Assembly: GCA_045807125.1 (NCBI GenBank)
Contig: JBJMHZ010000043.1
Span: 37,774-101,773 of the forward strand
Source of the DNA: JBJMHZ01 sp045807125
GTDB taxonomy: Bacteria > Actinomycetota > Actinomycetes > JAWWOL01
DNA: 64,000 bases
Reading direction: 5' to 3'
The notes beneath the pieces are model-generated. The model saw only the letters and a program-made list of their open reading frames with translations. It had not been told where the DNA came from and made no database searches. This document shows positions 8,682 to 17,493 of this stretch, in pieces. Made by a program: the position numbers and the translations under genes. The stretch's first letter is position 1; each line of letters begins with the position of its first letter.

Positions 8682-10556
8682 GTGCACCGCCCAGCCCCGC
8701 GCCTCGCTGCCACCGTCACCGGCTGCCTCGCCGCTGCGGCGCTCCTCACCGCCGCGCCGGGCAGCACCGCGGGAGCCGCGGGCACCACGAGCGCCGTGCA
8801 GGAGGTCTACCGGGTGCCGGCGAGCGGGATCTTCACCGTCGACGGGCGCGGCTACGGCCACGGGTACGGGATGTCGCAGTGGGGCGCGGCGCAGGCCGCC
8901 GAGCAGGGCGTGCCGGCGAGCCGGATCCTCGACTTCTACTACCCGGGCACGACGGCGGCGCCGGCCGGCAACCCCTGGATCAAGGTCGCGCTCACCGGCA
9001 CCGGCAACGGCTCCACGACGGCCGGGTACGGCGGCAGCGGCAGCTACCGCTACCAGTGCAGCGACGCGGCGCACGCCTCGACGTACTGCGCGCTCGTGGT
9101 CGACGTGACCAGCGGGCTGGTCGTGACCGACTCGGCGACCGGCAACCATCCCGACACGACCGCGGGCGTCACGAAGTGGCAGGTGACCGTCGCCGCGGAC
9201 GGCCTGCACCTGGCCGGCTGGACGGGCGGCGCATGGGCCGACGCGCCCGTCGGCGGGCAGGCTGCGGTGACCGGCCCGCTGCTCCTTTCCGGCCCGACGT
9301 TCGTGCGCGTCGACTACGGCAGCGCCCAGCGCGACTACCGCGGCATCGTCTCCGCGACCTGGACGTCGCCGGCCGGCACCAGCCCGGCCCGGATGATCCG
9401 CCTCGACTCGCTGCACCTCGACGACTACGTGCGGGGCGTCGTCTACCGGGAGTCGTCGTCCTCGTGGGGGCTGGCCGCGCTTGAGGCGCAGGCCGTGGCT
9501 GCGCGGTCGTACGCGGCCAGCTTCCGGCACGACTCGCGCGGCGCCGGCAAGCCGTACGACATCTGCGACTCCACCTTCTGCCAGGTCTTCGGCGGGAGCC
9601 GGCTCTACTCGGGCGGGTCGTCCACCTGGCTGGAGCCCGACCCGGCCCAGCCGGCGTCGGACCCGGTGACGCAGACCGCCGACACGATCCGGCTCACCTC
9701 CGACGGGCTGCCGCTGTGGGCGGAGTTCAGCTCGTCGAACGGCGGCTGGACCGCCGGTGGCGCGACGTACGCGACCCCCAGGTACGACGCCTGGGACTAC
9801 CACAGCGCCGACCCGTCGCGCCGGTGGTCCACGACGCTTCACGCGGCCTCGATCGCGAGCGGCTACGGGCTCGCGCGGCTCGACGAGCTGATCGTCACCC
9901 AGCGCGACGGCACCTCGGCGCAGTGGGGCGGCCGGGTGCGGGCCGTCCGGCTCGTCGGCGTCGACGCCGGCGGGGCCACCCGCACGGTCGACCTCACCAG
10001 CCAGACGGCGGTGCGCTTCGGCATGCGCTCGACCTTCTGGCACATCTCGACGGTGACCCTCACCGGACCGGTGAGCGCGCCGAGGGGCAGCACGGTCGCG
10101 CTGCACGGCACCGCGTCGCCGGGCGCGGCCGTCACGGTCTACCGCAAGGCGCAGAACTGGGGCGCGTACGCCGAGCTCGCGCAGGTGACCGCCGACGCGA
10201 CGGGAGCGTTCACCGCCCGCTACCGCGCCACCGTCGACGACCAGTACTACGCGGTCGCCGGCGGGCGCTCCTCGGCGGTCGGCCTGACCTCCGCGACCGG
10301 GACGACGGTCACCGGCCCGGCCACCGCCGCGAGAGGCACGTGGGTCAAGGTCACCGGTTACGCCGAGCCGGGCGCCGCCGTCACCCTCCACGTGCGCAAG
10401 GCCGGCGCGAGCGGTTGGATCACCCGCCCGGCGACCACCGCGGGAGCCGCCGGGTGGTGGACCCGATCGTTCTACGCGGACGCATCGGCGAGCTACTTCG
10501 CCGATGCTGCCGGACAGGTCTCCGCTACGCGGACGACCACCGTGGCGTCGGCGTAG
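8682..10556 (+). CDS. Secreted SpoIID/LytB-domain protein
   Basis: A 624-residue exported protein. Residues 1-30 form a signal peptide (RPAPRLAATVTG, then an Ala/Leu-rich core and an AGAA cleavage region). The sequence GRGYGHGYGMSQWGA near residue 50 and LDDYVRGVVYRESS near 247 are SpoIID signatures; SpoIID of Bacillus is a peptidoglycan lytic transglycosylase. AAQAVAARSYA follows in the catalytic half. The last 170 residues hold two beta-rich repeats, each starting GP-x-A-x-RGTxV and containing PGAAVTxxxRKA, probably wall-binding. GTG is chosen from the GAGGAG site eight bases upstream. A role in wall remodelling is likely; the substrate is inferred. Confidence 0.8.
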   Translation: MHRPAPRLAATVTGCLAAAALLTAAPGSTAGAAGTTSAVQEVYRVPASGIFTVDGRGYGHGYGMSQWGAAQAAEQGVPASRILDFYYPGTTAAPAGNPWIKVALTGTGNGSTTAGYGGSGSYRYQCSDAAHASTYCALVVDVTSGLVVTDSATGNHPDTTAGVTKWQVTVAADGLHLAGWTGGAWADAPVGGQAAVTGPLLLSGPTFVRVDYGSAQRDYRGIVSATWTSPAGTSPARMIRLDSLHLDDYVRGVVYRESSSSWGLAALEAQAVAARSYAASFRHDSRGAGKPYDICDSTFCQVFGGSRLYSGGSSTWLEPDPAQPASDPVTQTADTIRLTSDGLPLWAEFSSSNGGWTAGGATYATPRYDAWDYHSADPSRRWSTTLHAASIASGYGLARLDELIVTQRDGTSAQWGGRVRAVRLVGVDAGGATRTVDLTSQTAVRFGMRSTFWHISTVTLTGPVSAPRGSTVALHGTASPGAAVTVYRKAQNWGAYAELAQVTADATGAFTARYRATVDDQYYAVAGGRSSAVGLTSATGTTVTGPATAARGTWVKVTGYAEPGAAVTLHVRKAGASGWITRPATTAGAAGWWTRSFYADASASYFADAAGQVSATRTTTVASA

Positions 10557-10559
10557 GCT
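10554..10559 (+). promoter_or_regulatory. -10 element (TAGGCT) before GT4 gene
   Basis: TAGGCT overlaps the stop codon of the SpoIID gene. It would start a leader of about 46 bases that carries GAGGAG at 10599-10604. Confidence 0.4.
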
Positions 10560-10611
10560 GCTAGGTGGCGGCCTCGACCGCCCCACCTTCGTGAATGTGA
10601 GGAGTCGCAGC

Positions 10612-11739
10612 GTGGCGCCCCGCGTGCTCGTCGACGCAACGGCCGTACCGGCGGACCGCGGCGGAGTCGGACGATACGTCGATGGCCTGATCGCCGCGCT
10701 CGGCGCGATGCAGGCCGATCTCGCTGTCGTGTGCCAGCGGGCCGACGCCGAGCGCTACGGGCGGATAGCGTCCGGGGCGACGATCGTCGCCGGCCCCGCG
10801 GCGATATCGCACCGCCCTGCCCGGCTCGCCTGGGAGCAGACCGGGCTGCCGCTCGTCGCCCAGCAGGTCGGCGCCGACGTGGTGCACTCGCCGCACTACA
10901 CGATGCCGCTGCGGGCCGGCCGGCCCGTCGTCGTCACCATCCACGACGTCACCTGGTTCAGCCAGCCCGAGGTGCACAGCCCGGTCAAGGGCACCTTCTT
11001 CCGCTCGGCGATCCGCACCGCGCTGCGCCGCGCCGACCGGGTGATCGTGCCGAGCAAGGCGACGAGGGACGAGCTCGGGCGCGTCCTCGACGCCGACCTG
11101 ACGAGGGTCGACGTCGCCTTCCACGGGGTCGACACCGACCTGTTCCACCCGCCGACCGACGCCGAGCGGCAGCGGGTCGCGGCGCGGCTCGGGCTGCACG
11201 GGCAGAGCTACGTCGCGTTCCTCGGCACCCTGGAGCCGCGCAAGAACGTGCCCAACCTCGTCCGCGGCTGGGTCAAGGCGGTCGCCGACCGGCCCGACCC
11301 CCCGACGCTCGTCCTCGCCGGCGGCACCGGCTGGGACGAGGAGGTCGACGCGGCCACCGTCGCCGTGCCGTCGCACCTGCGGGTCATTCGCCCCGGCTAC
11401 CTGCGCTTCGCCGACCTGCCCGGGTTCCTCGGCGGGGCACGGGTCGTCGCCTACCCCAGCCACGGGGAGGGCTTCGGGCTGCCGGTCCTGGAGGCCATGG
11501 CCTGCCGGGCGCCGGTGCTGACCACGCACCGGCTGTCCCTGCCCGAGGTCGGCGGCGACGCGGTCGCCTACACCGAGCCCGACGCCGACGCCATCGCCGG
11601 CGCGCTCGGCGCGCTGCTCGACGACCCGGCGCGGCGCGAGGCGCTCGCCGAGGCCGGCTACCGCCGGTCGCGCGAGTTCACCTGGGCGGCCAGCGCAGAG
11701 GCGCACCTCGGCGCTTGGGCCCGCGCGGCCGCGAGCTGA
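10612..11739 (+). CDS. GT4-family glycosyltransferase
   Basis: A 375-residue GT-B fold enzyme, probably transferring mannose or another sugar from a nucleotide donor at the inner face of the membrane. The N-terminal half has GGVGRYVDGLI, typical of acceptor-side loops, and HSPHYTMPL near residue 88. The C-terminal half has FLGTLEPRKNVPNLVRGW near 203 and the donor-binding motif SHGEGFGLPVLEAMACRAPV near 283, with the EX7E glutamates. Codon GTG follows GAGGAG by seven bases. It directly precedes the mannose-1-phosphate guanylyltransferase gene, which suggests GDP-mannose as donor; that part is inference. Confidence 0.85.
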   Translation: MAPRVLVDATAVPADRGGVGRYVDGLIAALGAMQADLAVVCQRADAERYGRIASGATIVAGPAAISHRPARLAWEQTGLPLVAQQVGADVVHSPHYTMPLRAGRPVVVTIHDVTWFSQPEVHSPVKGTFFRSAIRTALRRADRVIVPSKATRDELGRVLDADLTRVDVAFHGVDTDLFHPPTDAERQRVAARLGLHGQSYVAFLGTLEPRKNVPNLVRGWVKAVADRPDPPTLVLAGGTGWDEEVDAATVAVPSHLRVIRPGYLRFADLPGFLGGARVVAYPSHGEGFGLPVLEAMACRAPVLTTHRLSLPEVGGDAVAYTEPDADAIAGALGALLDDPARREALAEAGYRRSREFTWAASAEAHLGAWARAAAS

Positions 11740-11758
11740 CCCGTACGCCCACCGGCGC

Positions 11759-11774
11759 GGAGGGCCGACCGATC
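11759..11774 (+). promoter_or_regulatory. Ribosome binding site pointing to an ATC start
   Basis: GGAGGG at 11759-11764 is followed after seven bases by ATC at 11772, the codon where family members have their initiator Met. The first in-frame ATG is 19 bases from this site, which is too far for normal initiation. Confidence 0.5.
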
Positions 11775-12839
11775 GAAGCGATCATGCTGGTGGGCGGCCA
11801 GGGCACCCGGCTGCGCCCGCTGACGGTCTCGACGCCGAAGCCGATGCTGCCGGCCGCCGGCGTGCCGTTCCTCACCCACCAGCTCGCCAGGGCCAGGGCG
11901 GCGGGCGTCGCGCACGTCGTGCTGGCGACGTCGTACCGGCCGGAGGTGTTCACCGGCCACTTCGGCGACGGCTCGACCCTCGGCCTGGCCATCGACTACG
12001 TCACCGAGGCTGAGCCGCTCGGCACCGGCGGCGCGATCCGCAACGTCGCCGACCGGCTGCGGTCCGGGCCGGACGACCCGGTCCTGATCCTGAACGGCGA
12101 CATCCTGTCCGGTCACGACATCGGGGCGCAGGTGCGGCTGCACGAGCAGCGCGGCGCCGACGTGACGCTGCACCTGACCGAGGTGGCCGACGCGCGCGCG
12201 TTCGGCTGCGTGCCCACCGACGCCGGCGGCCGGGTGACCGCCTTCTGCGAGAAGATGCCGCAGCCGGTCACCAACCGGATCAACGCCGGGTGCTACGTCT
12301 TCCGCCGGTCGGTGATCGACGCCGTCCCGGCCGGGCGGGTCGTGTCGGTGGAGCGGGAGACGTTCCCCGGCCTGCTGGCCGCCGGCGCCACCGTGCTCGG
12401 GTACGTCGACACCGCGTACTGGCTCGACCTCGGCACGCCCGATGCCTACGTGACCGGCTGCTGCGACCTGGTGCTGGGGCGGGCGCCCTCGCCGGTGGTG
12501 GAGCGCACCGGCGAGCGGCTGGTGCTGGGCGGCGCAGGCGTCGCGCCGGACGCCGTGCTCACCGGCGGCACGACGGTCGGCGCCGGGGCCACGATCGGCG
12601 CCGGCGCGACGCTCGACGCGTCGGTGGTGCTGGACGGCGCGCGGGTGGGGGCCGGGGCCAGGCTGCGCCGCTCGGTCGTCGGCCGCGAGGCGGTGATCGG
12701 CGACGGAGTGGTGCTCGACGAGGCCGTGGTCGGCGACGGCGCGCGCGTCGAGGCCGGCAACGAGCTGCGGGCCGGTGCGCGGGTGTGGGCCGGTGCCGCG
12801 CTCGCTCCCGGCGCGGTGCGGTTCTCCTCCGACCGCTGA
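11772..12839 (+). CDS. manC: Mannose-1-phosphate guanylyltransferase
   Basis: Makes GDP-mannose from mannose-1-phosphate and GTP, feeding mannosylation of the envelope. The 355-residue protein has the nucleotidyltransferase signature LVGGQGTRLRPLT near residue 7, STPKPMLP near 20 and the metal-binding LNGDIL near 105. From about residue 245 there is a left-handed beta-helix of hexapeptide repeats (VGAGATIGAGATLDASVVLDG). The start is unusual: no ATG, GTG or TTG stands at the expected position, and the ribosome site points to ATC. If ATC is not used, ATG 11784 would give a protein four residues shorter that begins just before the GG motif. Family members are also labelled RmlA-like. In mycobacteria this enzyme is called ManB. 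Confidence 0.85.
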   Translation: MEAIMLVGGQGTRLRPLTVSTPKPMLPAAGVPFLTHQLARARAAGVAHVVLATSYRPEVFTGHFGDGSTLGLAIDYVTEAEPLGTGGAIRNVADRLRSGPDDPVLILNGDILSGHDIGAQVRLHEQRGADVTLHLTEVADARAFGCVPTDAGGRVTAFCEKMPQPVTNRINAGCYVFRRSVIDAVPAGRVVSVERETFPGLLAAGATVLGYVDTAYWLDLGTPDAYVTGCCDLVLGRAPSPVVERTGERLVLGGAGVAPDAVLTGGTTVGAGATIGAGATLDASVVLDGARVGAGARLRRSVVGREAVIGDGVVLDEAVVGDGARVEAGNELRAGARVWAGAALAPGAVRFSSDR

Positions 12840-12903
12840 GCCGGCCCCGGCCGTGCCCGCCGGGTCCGCGACGGGCTGCGGGCGAGCGGGCCGCTCCAGC
12901 GGC

Positions 12904-13719
12904 TCAGCTCTTCGTCGGCGACGGGCTCTTGGTCGGCTTCTTCGATGCGGAGCGGGACGGCACGGGGGAGACGCTCGTCGACGGGGTCGTCGGGCTGGTG
13001 GTCGCGCTCGGCGTGGTCGGCGCGGGCGCGATCGCCGGGAACTGCTTCACGAACGACGCCAGCGCCGCGCCCGAGACCTTGGCGCAGTACTGCACGTGGC
13101 CCTTGGTCGCGAGCGCCACCTGCTTGCCGGCGGGGAAGCTGCCGTAACCGGTGGCCCACGGCACCACGAGGACGTTGGGGTTGTCGACGCCCACCCGCTC
13201 CGCGAGCTGGCGCAGCGTCTTGACCTGGGAGGACGCCAGGCCGGGCAGGTACCAGACCACGGTGTCGCCGTTCAGCTCGTTGGCCACCAGCTGCTCGACC
13301 TTCGGCTTGGCGGTCGGCGGGAAGAAGTTCGGCGTGCTCGGCAGCGGGGTGGCGTAGTGCTCGCCGCCCACCGGCGGCGCGCTCCGGTAGGTGCCCTTGG
13401 TCCGCTTCGCGTCCTTGCTGCCGGGGCCGATGAGCGCGTCCTTGCCGGCCGCCGGGCTGGTGGGCGCGTCGCAGCCGGCCTTCGTCGCCGAGGTGCCGAA
13501 CGACGCGAGCTTGCGCTCGGTCACCGGCTTGGGCTTCGTCGCCTGCGGGATCCACACGGCGGCGATGATCGCGAGCCCGGCCAGCACCGCGATGCCGGCG
13601 AAGCTCCAGGTGCGCACCCGCTCCCGCTTGGCCAGTCGCCGCTTCTGCGCTTCGAGCTCGTGGCGGCGCAGCCTGGCGGCCTGCTTGGCGTCGAGCTTCC
13701 TGGAACCCTTGGGCGGCAC
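12904..13719 (-). CDS. DUF3105 membrane-anchored protein
   Basis: A 271-residue protein. Residues 1-35 are highly basic (KGSRKLDAKQAARLRRHE), one membrane helix spans about 38-58, and an extracytoplasmic DUF3105 domain follows. That domain contains the family motif PPVGGEHYATPL near 125 and WYLPGLASSQV near 165. The last 45 residues are a Thr/Ser/Pro-rich tail ending in repeated SPTPS-type sequence, likely disordered. The GTG start follows GGAGGA at a rather long 11-12 bases. It faces the guanylyltransferase gene convergently. Function is unknown. Confidence 0.75.
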   Translation of the reverse strand: MPPKGSRKLDAKQAARLRRHELEAQKRRLAKRERVRTWSFAGIAVLAGLAIIAAVWIPQATKPKPVTERKLASFGTSATKAGCDAPTSPAAGKDALIGPGSKDAKRTKGTYRSAPPVGGEHYATPLPSTPNFFPPTAKPKVEQLVANELNGDTVVWYLPGLASSQVKTLRQLAERVGVDNPNVLVVPWATGYGSFPAGKQVALATKGHVQYCAKVSGAALASFVKQFPAIAPAPTTPSATTSPTTPSTSVSPVPSRSASKKPTKSPSPTKS

Positions 13720-13792
13720 GGCGTCTTCTGTCCTCCGTGGGGGATTGCGGCTCGCCGAAGCATACGCGGCCCGGCTCCCCCGCCGGTCGGCC

Positions 13793-14764
13793 ATGCCGCA
13801 GACTGTCCGGGTGACCGTCGCGCCCGCACGCGCCGATCGGGGGGACGTCCCTCCCGGCGGCCCGGACGCGACGACCGAGTGGCGCCCCCCGTACGCCGTC
13901 GACATCGCCGACACCCTCGGCGACCTCCAGCGGGGTCGCGGCGACCCGACCCAGCAGCTGCGGCCGGACGGTGCCTGGCGCACCGCGCTCACTCCCGAGG
14001 GCCCGGCCACCGTGCACCTGGCCCGCCGGTCGGGGACGGTCGTGGCGTCGGCGTGGGGCGCGGGCGCCGGGTGGCTCGTGGCGGCGGTGCCCGACCTGCT
14101 CGGGCAACGGGACCGGCCGGAGGAGTTCCCGGTGCGGGACGGGCCGGTCGGCGCGGCCTGGCAGCGCCGGCCAGGACTGCGGGTGCCGCGCACCGGACTG
14201 GTGTACGAGACGCTGCTGCCGACCGTGCTGGAGCAGCTCGTCACGTCGACCGAGGCTCGGCGCTCGTGGCGGGAGCTGCTGCGCCGGTTCGGCTCGCCGG
14301 CCCCGGGGCCGGCGCCGGCCGGGATGCGCGTGGTGCCCGCGCCGGCCACCTTGCTGCGGCTGCCGCCCTGGGAGTGGCACCTGGCCGGGGTCGACGGCCG
14401 GCGCCGGCTCACGATGATCGCGGTCGCGCGGGTAGCTGCCGCCCTCGACCGGACGGCCGAGCTGCCGCTTCCCGAGGCGCGGCGGCGGCTGGTCACCGTG
14501 CCCGGCGTCGGGCCGTGGACGGTGGCCGAGGTCGCCGCGCGGGCGCTCGGCGACCTCGACGCGGTGCCGGTCGGGGACTTCCACCTGCCATCGGTCGTCG
14601 GGCGCGCGCTCACCGGCCGGCCGCTCGACGACGCCGGGATGCTGGCGGCGCTGGAGCCCTACCGCCCGCAGCGCTGGCGCGCGCTGCGGCTCATCGCGAC
14701 GCTCGGAGGCGGGATGCCGCGGTTCGGCCCGCGGTTCCCCATCAGGGACAACCGGCAGTGCTGA
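13793..14764 (+). CDS. DNA-3-methyladenine glycosylase-like (HhH-GPD) protein
   Basis: A 323-residue protein of the AlkA/endonuclease III superfamily, which removes damaged bases. The C-terminal half carries the helix-hairpin-helix VPGVGPWTVAEVAARALGD near residue 236, followed by DAVPVGDFHLP, in which Asp of the GD pair is the expected catalytic residue. The N-terminal 130 residues fit the AlkA-type N-domain region but are divergent. The terminal RFGPRFPIRDNRQC tail is typical of actinobacterial members. Start ATG is the first candidate after the divergent DUF3105 gene; GTG 13811 is an alternative. Substrate range is not deducible. Confidence 0.8.
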   Translation: MPQTVRVTVAPARADRGDVPPGGPDATTEWRPPYAVDIADTLGDLQRGRGDPTQQLRPDGAWRTALTPEGPATVHLARRSGTVVASAWGAGAGWLVAAVPDLLGQRDRPEEFPVRDGPVGAAWQRRPGLRVPRTGLVYETLLPTVLEQLVTSTEARRSWRELLRRFGSPAPGPAPAGMRVVPAPATLLRLPPWEWHLAGVDGRRRLTMIAVARVAAALDRTAELPLPEARRRLVTVPGVGPWTVAEVAARALGDLDAVPVGDFHLPSVVGRALTGRPLDDAGMLAALEPYRPQRWRALRLIATLGGGMPRFGPRFPIRDNRQC

Positions 14765-14894
14765 CCGGCCGGCTGGCCCTCGGCTGACCGCACCCAGCGC
14801 AACGGTTGCGTTGACGTGCCGTCGCCCGAGCACTGCGGGACGGCCCCGGCACGCTGCGTCATGCTGGTCGCATGGGGACGGAAGGGGGCCGCCG

Positions 14895-15158
14895 ATGACC
14901 GAGCTGGACGACGGTCGGCTCCTGGCGGCGATGCGAGCCTACCTGAGGGCGACCGACGCGCTGGCGCGGGCCGTCGACCACGGTGACGAGCGGGCGATCA
15001 TGGACGGGGCGGAGCAGCGCTCGATCGCCGCCATGGCCGTGCACCGCCGGCTGGTCGAGCTGGGCTGGACCGCGCCCGTCCGCGGCCATGGTCGCTCGCC
15101 GCTGCCCGGCGGCCGACCCGAGGGCGAGGCCGCTGCCGACAGCGACGACGCCTCCTGA
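14895..15158 (+). CDS. Small hypothetical protein (87 aa)
   Basis: I do not recognise this protein. It is acidic overall and helical in its first 60 residues (ELDDGRLLAAMRAYLRATD, DGAEQRSIAAMAVHRRLVE), with a Gly/Pro-rich then Asp/Glu-rich tail. A GGAAGGGGG tract lies five to ten bases before the ATG, and codon use matches neighbouring genes, so it is likely translated. It is convergent with cofE. The helical part could be a dimerisation module; no motif suggests catalysis. Confidence 0.6.
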   Translation: MTELDDGRLLAAMRAYLRATDALARAVDHGDERAIMDGAEQRSIAAMAVHRRLVELGWTAPVRGHGRSPLPGGRPEGEAAADSDDAS

Positions 15159-15189
15159 TCCCGCCTCCTGCCCCCGCCCTCCTGCCGGC

Positions 15190-16284
15190 TCAGCCGGTGA
15201 CGCCCTGGTCGCCCAGCGCGATCTCCACGACGGTCTGGTACGCCTGGTGCCCGGTGGGGCGCACCCAGGTGACCCTCTCGACCGCCGCGGGCACTCCGGC
15301 GGCGGCGAGCGCGGCGATGATGCGCGCGGCCAGCAGGCCGGCGGCCACCATCTCCTCGCTTCGCCGGCACATGACCCGCACCCGCCGCTCCTCCGGTGCG
15401 TGGAAGACGCCGAGATCGGCCGCCGGCCCGAGCAGCGTCCGCAGCACGCGCTCCACCGGGTGGTCGAGGTCGCGGTCGGGCGGCCCACCGAGGAGCCCGA
15501 TCGATGCCTTCGGCGCGGCGCCCGCGACCAGCTCCTCGGCGAGCGCCCGGCGGCCGGCGGCGGTCGCCTCGGCCGTGCCCAGCCGGAACAGGTCCTCCCC
15601 CGGCGGCCGCACCAGTGCGCGGACGCCCGCGTCGGACCGCTCGTGCTGGAAGCCGCGGATCACGGCGACCGGCACGCCGGCCAGCTTGCCCTTGACCAGC
15701 TCCGCGGCCGCGGCGAGCGCGTCGACGTCGGCCATCTCGGTCATCACGAGCGGGTTGCCGTACGGGTCGGTGCTCCCCCGGTAGTCGCGCAGCGGCGCGA
15801 TGCCCGCTGCGCCGATGGCGACGTCGACCAGCCCCCGCCGCCATGGCCGGCCGAAGGTGTCGGACACCACGACGGCGACGTCGACCCCGAGCGCCTCCGC
15901 CAAGCCCGCCCGCAGCCGCCGGGCCGACGCGTCCGGGTCGGCGGGGAGCAGGACGAGGGCGTCCAGCGCGGCGTTCGAGGCGTCGACGCCGGCGGCGGCG
16001 AGCACGAAGCCGTGGGCGGTCTCGACGATGCGGGTCCGGCCGCGCGCGGCCACGGCGCGGACGGCCTCGGCATCGACGGCCGCTTGCCGCGCCGCCTCGC
16101 GGCCCTCGGGGTCGGTCGGCGAGCCGACGACCCGGCCCTCGGCCTTGCTCACCACCTTGGACGTGACCACGACGACGTCGCCGTCGGCGAGCGCCGGCTC
16201 GGCCGCGGCGATCAGCGCGGCCAGGTCGTCGCCGGGGCGGACCTCGCCGGGCAGCCGGACCCCCAGCACCTCCAGCCGGGTCAT
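15190..16284 (-). CDS. cofE: Coenzyme F420:L-glutamate ligase (CofE) with atypical C-terminus
   Basis: Adds glutamate residues to F420-0, a GTP-dependent step in coenzyme F420 synthesis. Residues 1-245 match CofE: VLGVRLPGEVRPGDDL at the start, VVTSKVVSKAEGR near 40, VVSDTFGRPWRRG near 138 and DYRGSTDPYG near 167, all ligand- or metal-binding segments. Total length is 364 residues, between stand-alone CofE (about 250) and mycobacterial FbiB (about 450). The last 115 residues lack the flavin-binding pattern of the FbiB nitroreductase domain and I do not recognise them. The ATG overlaps the cofD stop (ATGA), so the pair is coupled, with cofD first. Confidence 0.85.
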   Translation of the reverse strand: MTRLEVLGVRLPGEVRPGDDLAALIAAAEPALADGDVVVVTSKVVSKAEGRVVGSPTDPEGREAARQAAVDAEAVRAVAARGRTRIVETAHGFVLAAAGVDASNAALDALVLLPADPDASARRLRAGLAEALGVDVAVVVSDTFGRPWRRGLVDVAIGAAGIAPLRDYRGSTDPYGNPLVMTEMADVDALAAAAELVKGKLAGVPVAVIRGFQHERSDAGVRALVRPPGEDLFRLGTAEATAAGRRALAEELVAGAAPKASIGLLGGPPDRDLDHPVERVLRTLLGPAADLGVFHAPEERRVRVMCRRSEEMVAAGLLAARIIAALAAAGVPAAVERVTWVRPTGHQAYQTVVEIALGDQGVTG

Positions 16285-17294
16285 CGCAGCGCCGCCGCCA
16301 GGTCGAGCGCGGCGCCGGCCAGCCCGGCCGCCTCGCCCGGGCCGGTCATCAGCAGGGGGACCGCCCGGCAGGCGATGCCGGCGGCCTCGAGCTGGGCGCG
16401 CGCCGAGTCGGCGTCGGCGTCCCGATCGTGCAGCAGCCAGCCGTCGAGCAGCCCGCCGTCGCGTCGCGCGCCGTAGTGCAGCGCCACCGCCCGCGCGCTC
16501 GTCTCGACGCCGATCGCCGCTAGGCAGGCGTCGGCCATCCCGCGCACCGGGGCGCCGCCCACGATGGGGGACACGCCCACCACCGGCGCGCGGGCTGCCC
16601 GTATCGCGTCGGCGATGCCGGGCACGGCGAGGATCGTCCCGATGCTGACCACCGGGTTGGACGGCGGCAGCAGCACCACGTCGGCCGTCGCGATCGCGTC
16701 GAGGACGCCGGGCGCGGGCCGCGCGCCGGCTGCCCCGATCGCGACGATCGCGGTGGCCGGCACGGCCGCGTGCAGCCGTACCCACCACTCCTGGAAGTGG
16801 ATGCGCCTGGTGCCCCCGGCGGCCTCAGCCACGTCGACGTGCGTCTCGACCCGGTCGTCGGTCATCGGCAGCAGCTCGATGCCCGGCTGCCAGCGCTCGC
16901 AGAGCCGCGCGGTCGCCTCCGACAACGGGGCGCCGGCGGCGAGCATCGCGGTGCGCAGGACGTGGGTGGCGATGTCGCGGTCGCCCAGGCCGAACCACTG
17001 CGGCTCGGCCCCGTACGCGGCGAGCTCCTCCCGGACGGCGAACGTCTCGTCCGAGCGCCCCCAGCCCTGGCCCTCGTGGATGCCGCCGCCGAGGGTGTAC
17101 ATCACGGTGTCGAGGTCGGGGCAGACCCGCAGCCCGAACAGCGTGATGTCGTCGCCGGTGTTGCCGACGACGGTGACGGCGGCCCCGGGCGCCGCCGCCA
17201 GCAGGCCACGCAGGAACCTGGCGCCTCCGATCCCTCCGGCCAGCGCCACGACGCGGCCGCTCCTCGGGTCGGCCGTGCGGTCGCTGGCGGGCAT
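16281..17294 (-). CDS. cofD: 2-phospho-L-lactate/PEP transferase (CofD/FbiA)
   Basis: Joins the phospho-lactyl or phosphoenolpyruvyl unit to the deazaflavin Fo, giving (dehydro-)F420-0. The 337-residue protein has the CofD opening ALAGGIGGARFLRGL near residue 17, followed by NTGDDITLFGLRVCPDLDTV, which binds Fo and metal in the family. VLLPPSNPVVSIGTIL near 235 contains the conserved Ser-Asn-Pro. In actinobacteria the natural substrate is phosphoenolpyruvate. ATG is chosen because the glycine-rich motif then sits close to the N-terminus. First gene of a two-gene operon with cofE, divergent from whiB. Confidence 0.92.
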   Translation of the reverse strand: MPASDRTADPRSGRVVALAGGIGGARFLRGLLAAAPGAAVTVVGNTGDDITLFGLRVCPDLDTVMYTLGGGIHEGQGWGRSDETFAVREELAAYGAEPQWFGLGDRDIATHVLRTAMLAAGAPLSEATARLCERWQPGIELLPMTDDRVETHVDVAEAAGGTRRIHFQEWWVRLHAAVPATAIVAIGAAGARPAPGVLDAIATADVVLLPPSNPVVSIGTILAVPGIADAIRAARAPVVGVSPIVGGAPVRGMADACLAAIGVETSARAVALHYGARRDGGLLDGWLLHDRDADADSARAQLEAAGIACRAVPLLMTGPGEAAGLAGAALDLAAALR

Positions 17295-17376
17295 GCGCCC
17301 ATCCTGCCAAGGCCCGGTGCCGGCGGGCGCGGCGCCCACCCGGGCGGGCCGATCCGGCCCAATACCACCAGACGGC

Positions 17377-17406
17377 TTGACGCGGACGCACCAACGCGCG
17401 TGTAAT
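17377..17406 (+). promoter_or_regulatory. Promoter for whiB (TTGACG - 18 bp - TGTAAT)
   Basis: TTGACG at 17377-17382 and TGTAAT at 17401-17406 are separated by 18 bases. This is one of the clearest two-element promoters in the window. It would give an untranslated leader of about 80 bases before the GTG at 17494. The intergenic region 17295-17493 also serves the divergent cofD gene. Confidence 0.55.
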
Positions 17407-17493
17407 TCCAGTCGTGTCATTCCCTCTCGCCAGGGCTCCCATGGTCCGGGCGCAGGACACCGCACCGTCGACCGCGTCGTGGAGGAGGAAGCG

